Made by a program: the position numbers and the translations under genes. Below are positions 61,767 to 64,000 of a stretch of DNA of 64,000 bases, piece by piece (within the stretch, counting starts at the first letter, position 1; every line of letters begins with the position of its first letter). The stretch comes from Gammaproteobacteria bacterium (GTDB taxonomy: Bacteria > Pseudomonadota > Gammaproteobacteria > Coxiellales > Coxiellaceae). The notes beneath the pieces are model-generated. The model was not told the DNA's origin. It made no database searches and worked only from the letters and a program-made list of their open reading frames with translations. The stretch spans positions 1 to 64,000 of the forward strand of contig JAUIAD010000019.1 in NCBI GenBank assembly GCA_030425685.1, read 5' to 3'.

Positions 61767-62441
61767 ATGTCTAGTAAGATTAGCATTATATTAGCGCTTA
61801 TGATTTTAAGCGTTAGCTGCGCCATTTTTGCAGAATTTAATGCCTCGTCTCTTTACAGCCCCAGTCAACACCAATTAATTAAATACCACGACTCGGGTAA
61901 GTACTATCACGATATCTCCTCAATCATTAAAAAAGCCACTTATTATTTACAATTTCGCATCGTGCAAAACAAACGGGTCTCACATCATCGCAAGCTAGCC
62001 ATTGTTATGGATGTTGATGAAACAGCGTTATCAAATTACAAAGCAATAATGCATCTTGATTTCTCTCTCAACAAAAAAACCATGCAGGCTATCGAAAAGA
62101 AAGCAGAGGCAACTCCCATTCCTTTCACTCTTGCATTATTTAATTACGCCAAAGAACACGATGTCAGCATATTTTTTATAACCTCACGCGACGCTTCCCT
62201 TAGACACGCCACAAAAGATAATCTTCACCAAGCCGGTTATCGTCACTGGGATGTTATTTACTTTAAACCACAAAACTACCATCAACACTCCCTGATGCCG
62301 TACTACCTTGCTGAACGCACCAAAGTGACTGACGAAGGTTTTGACATTGTGATGAATATAGGCAACCATCAAAGCTCCTTACGCGGCGGCAAATCCGATA
62401 TTACCTTTAAATTACCCAACCCTTTTTATCATCTTAGCTAA
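61767..62441 (+). CDS. Secreted HAD-superfamily acid phosphatase (class B/IIIB type)
   Basis: A 224-residue protein with a signal peptide (about 1-22, MSSKISIILALMILSVSCAI) and a HAD phosphatase domain: nucleophile motif AIVMDVDETALSNY, motif 2 in IFFITSRDASLRHATKDNL, and FDIVMNIGNHQSSLRGG as the acidic motif region (second Asp of the usual GDN/DDxxD replaced by an Asn-containing loop). Related proteins are plant vegetative storage/acid phosphatase-like and lipoprotein e(P4) relatives. Phosphomonoester hydrolysis in the periplasm or outside the cell is likely; the substrate is unknown. prlC follows after 76 bp. Confidence 0.82.
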   Translation: MSSKISIILALMILSVSCAIFAEFNASSLYSPSQHQLIKYHDSGKYYHDISSIIKKATYYLQFRIVQNKRVSHHRKLAIVMDVDETALSNYKAIMHLDFSLNKKTMQAIEKKAEATPIPFTLALFNYAKEHDVSIFFITSRDASLRHATKDNLHQAGYRHWDVIYFKPQNYHQHSLMPYYLAERTKVTDEGFDIVMNIGNHQSSLRGGKSDITFKLPNPFYHLS

Positions 62442-62517
62442 GCCTCCAGCCCGCTTGCACCCCTTCGCTGAATTTGCGAATATGACTCATATCATAGACA
62501 CATAGCGAGATCTGCCC

Positions 62518-64000
62518 GTGAACCAACAAACACAACTTCCTAATTTTAATACTATTAAAATCAATGAGATTGAAAAAAAATTACAAGGCATGCTGGATAA
62601 CAACTGTGCTGAAATTGACAAGCTTCTTGACCATTCGCAATCCTTTACTTGGGACAATTTAATGCACCCCCTGGAAGAAATGGATGATAGACTGCACCAG
62701 TATTGGTCGTTAGTCAGTCACATGAATGCTGTTATTAATTCTGATGAGCTGCGCGAGGCTTATAATAAGTGCTTACCACTGCTGTCAGACTACCATACCA
62801 AGTTGTCACACAATAAAGCGCTTTTTAATGCTATTGAATCAATTGCTAACAGCGAAAGCTTCTCTTCCCTAGATAAAGCCCAACAAAAAGTCATTAGCAA
62901 TAATATTCGTGACTTTAAATTAGCCGGTGTCGCACTGCCTAAAGATAAAAAAGATACGTTTGCACAACTGTCAAAATCATTAAGCCAACTCACCACTAAA
63001 TTTGACGAAAACGTCCTTGATGCAACGCAGGGCTGGTATAAAGTCGTTAGTGATGAGGCAGAACTTGCCGGCATCCCAGACCATGCCATTTCTGCAGCAA
63101 AAGCGGCAGCTGACAAAAAAGAAGAGCAGGGCTGGGTATTTACCCTAGAAGCACCGTCTTATATTGCGGTGATGACACATGCCGATTCTCGCTCACTGCG
63201 CGAAACCATTTATCGCGCTTACACCACACGCGCCTCCGACCAAGGACCCAAAGCAGGGGAGTGGGACAACGCCGAGGTGATGCAAAAAATTATGGAGCAA
63301 CGTTTAGAGCTAGCTAGACTATTAGATTTTAATAACTATGCCGAGGAGTCTTTGGCAACGAAAATGGTCGACAAACCACAGCAAGTCTTAGATTTTCTGC
63401 GCTCACTTGCGGATGCCTCTTTACCCAAAGCTAAAGAGGAATTTAAAGCCCTACAACAATTTGCTAAAGGCAATTTAGCGATAGAACAGTTACAAGCTTG
63501 GGATGTCGCATACGCTTCTGAAAAAAAACGCAAAGCGGAATACGATATTTCACAAGAAGAATTACGCCCTTACTTTCCTGAACAGCAAGTGCTGGATGGC
63601 TTATTTACCGTTGTGAACAAGCTCTTTGGTATTACCATCACTCCGGTAGAAGACGCTGACACCTGGCATAAAGATGCGCGCTGCTTCGCTATTCACGATA
63701 AAGACGGCAAACTACGCAGCTACTTTTATATTGATTTGTACGCACGTAATAACAAACGTGGCGGTGCTTGGATGGACGACTGTCGTGGTCGTCGCAAACT
63801 TGATAATGGCAATGTGCAAATCCCCATTGCCTTCGTTACCTGTAATTTTTCAGGTCCCGTTGGTGATGACCCTGCACTCTTTACCCATGATGAGGTCGTC
63901 ACTTTATTTCATGAGTTTGGCCACGCGCTGCAACATATGATGACAACCATTAATTATGCCGATGTTGCTGGCATTAATGGCATTCCTTGGGATGCGGTTG
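62518..64000 (+). CDS. prlC: Oligopeptidase A (M3 family), 5' part cut by window end
   Basis: The frame opens at a GTG (62518, MNQQTQLPNFNTIKINEIEK) and stays open to the window edge, giving the first 494 residues of about 680. The zinc motif HEFGH is at residues 465-469 (FHEFGHALQHMM), preceded by GRRKLDNGNVQIPIAFVTCN, as in E. coli PrlC. M3 oligopeptidases degrade short cytoplasmic peptides, including cleaved signal peptides. Ribosome site before the GTG is weak; the next in-frame ATG (62592) would cut into conserved sequence. In enterobacteria prlC is followed by rsmJ, which here lies elsewhere at 24183. Confidence 0.92.
   Translation, partial: MNQQTQLPNFNTIKINEIEKKLQGMLDNNCAEIDKLLDHSQSFTWDNLMHPLEEMDDRLHQYWSLVSHMNAVINSDELREAYNKCLPLLSDYHTKLSHNKALFNAIESIANSESFSSLDKAQQKVISNNIRDFKLAGVALPKDKKDTFAQLSKSLSQLTTKFDENVLDATQGWYKVVSDEAELAGIPDHAISAAKAAADKKEEQGWVFTLEAPSYIAVMTHADSRSLRETIYRAYTTRASDQGPKAGEWDNAEVMQKIMEQRLELARLLDFNNYAEESLATKMVDKPQQVLDFLRSLADASLPKAKEEFKALQQFAKGNLAIEQLQAWDVAYASEKKRKAEYDISQEELRPYFPEQQVLDGLFTVVNKLFGITITPVEDADTWHKDARCFAIHDKDGKLRSYFYIDLYARNNKRGGAWMDDCRGRRKLDNGNVQIPIAFVTCNFSGPVGDDPALFTHDEVVTLFHEFGHALQHMMTTINYADVAGINGIPWDAV

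Overview
The window looks like a chromosome segment of a gammaproteobacterium, most likely a member of the Legionellales (Legionella, Coxiella, Berkiella-like) or a close relative with an intracellular life. This is inferred from gene content: the Acidithiobacillus-type gshA followed by gshB, hemJ in place of hemG, a reduced HofMNOQ-type competence cluster beside mrcA and aroKB, a CsrB/RsmZ-type RNA with a GacA/LetA-like box, several unrecognised coiled-coil or membrane proteins with effector-like features, and one small protein ending in a eukaryotic CaaX prenylation motif. No rRNA, tRNA or taxon-defining gene is present, so the genus cannot be fixed.

Layout. 1-1030: a 9-bp tandem repeat cut by the window edge, then four tandem 140-bp REPIN-like units. 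1031-9019 (minus): a peptide-type ABC importer (solute-binding protein, two permeases, double ATPase; YejABEF-like) ending in a 3-hydroxyisobutyryl-CoA hydrolase gene. 9136-13957: epmB, a small CaaX-ended protein, a PH-domain membrane protein, parC and an XRE regulator. 14270-20880: housekeeping genes dusB, coq7, rpe, djlA, gshA-gshB and a DUF2520 dehydrogenase. 20899-23094: two unknown genes in one operon behind a PmrA-box-like direct repeat. 23289-30907: queF, rsmJ, a very short MscS channel, an unknown membrane/coiled protein, erpA, hemJ, rubA (a 56-residue rubredoxin), hemL and waaC. 31021-39745: an AMP-forming ligase, mrcA, a decayed Rpn-type transposase fragment, pilM/N/O/Q-like genes, aroK and aroB. 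39958-46310: an MFS exporter, gabD, a small membrane protein, dacB and aroE. 46311-46909: the regulatory RNA. 46910-55743: an AaeAB-like efflux pair, pit, nucleoside salvage genes (udp, deoC, punA, cdd), the PhoU-like Pit partner and a PEBP protein. 56044-64000: an HPF/cold-shock fusion, a 1143-residue unknown coiled protein, rsmE, a HAD acid phosphatase and the 5' part of prlC.

Three layers of non-coding structure stand out. First, a GTAG-type REP/REPIN family (four tandem units, one lone inverted pair, two single palindromes). Second, three long hairpins (at 3856, 6429 and 60369) whose 29-33 bp arms differ completely in sequence from copy to copy but pair almost perfectly each time, around a conserved asymmetric core. 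Third, MITE-like and REP-like fragments at 10147, 16011, 25701, 39797, 41523 and 55855.

How it may fit together: the sRNA with its upstream GacA/LetA-like box suggests CsrA-based control of a life-cycle switch. The PmrA-box-like repeats lie upstream of unknown proteins with acidic or coiled-coil ends, and the CaaX protein would need a host prenyltransferase. All of this fits a host-associated bacterium with a Dot/Icm-type secretion system, but no secretion gene is visible here and the effector reading is inference.
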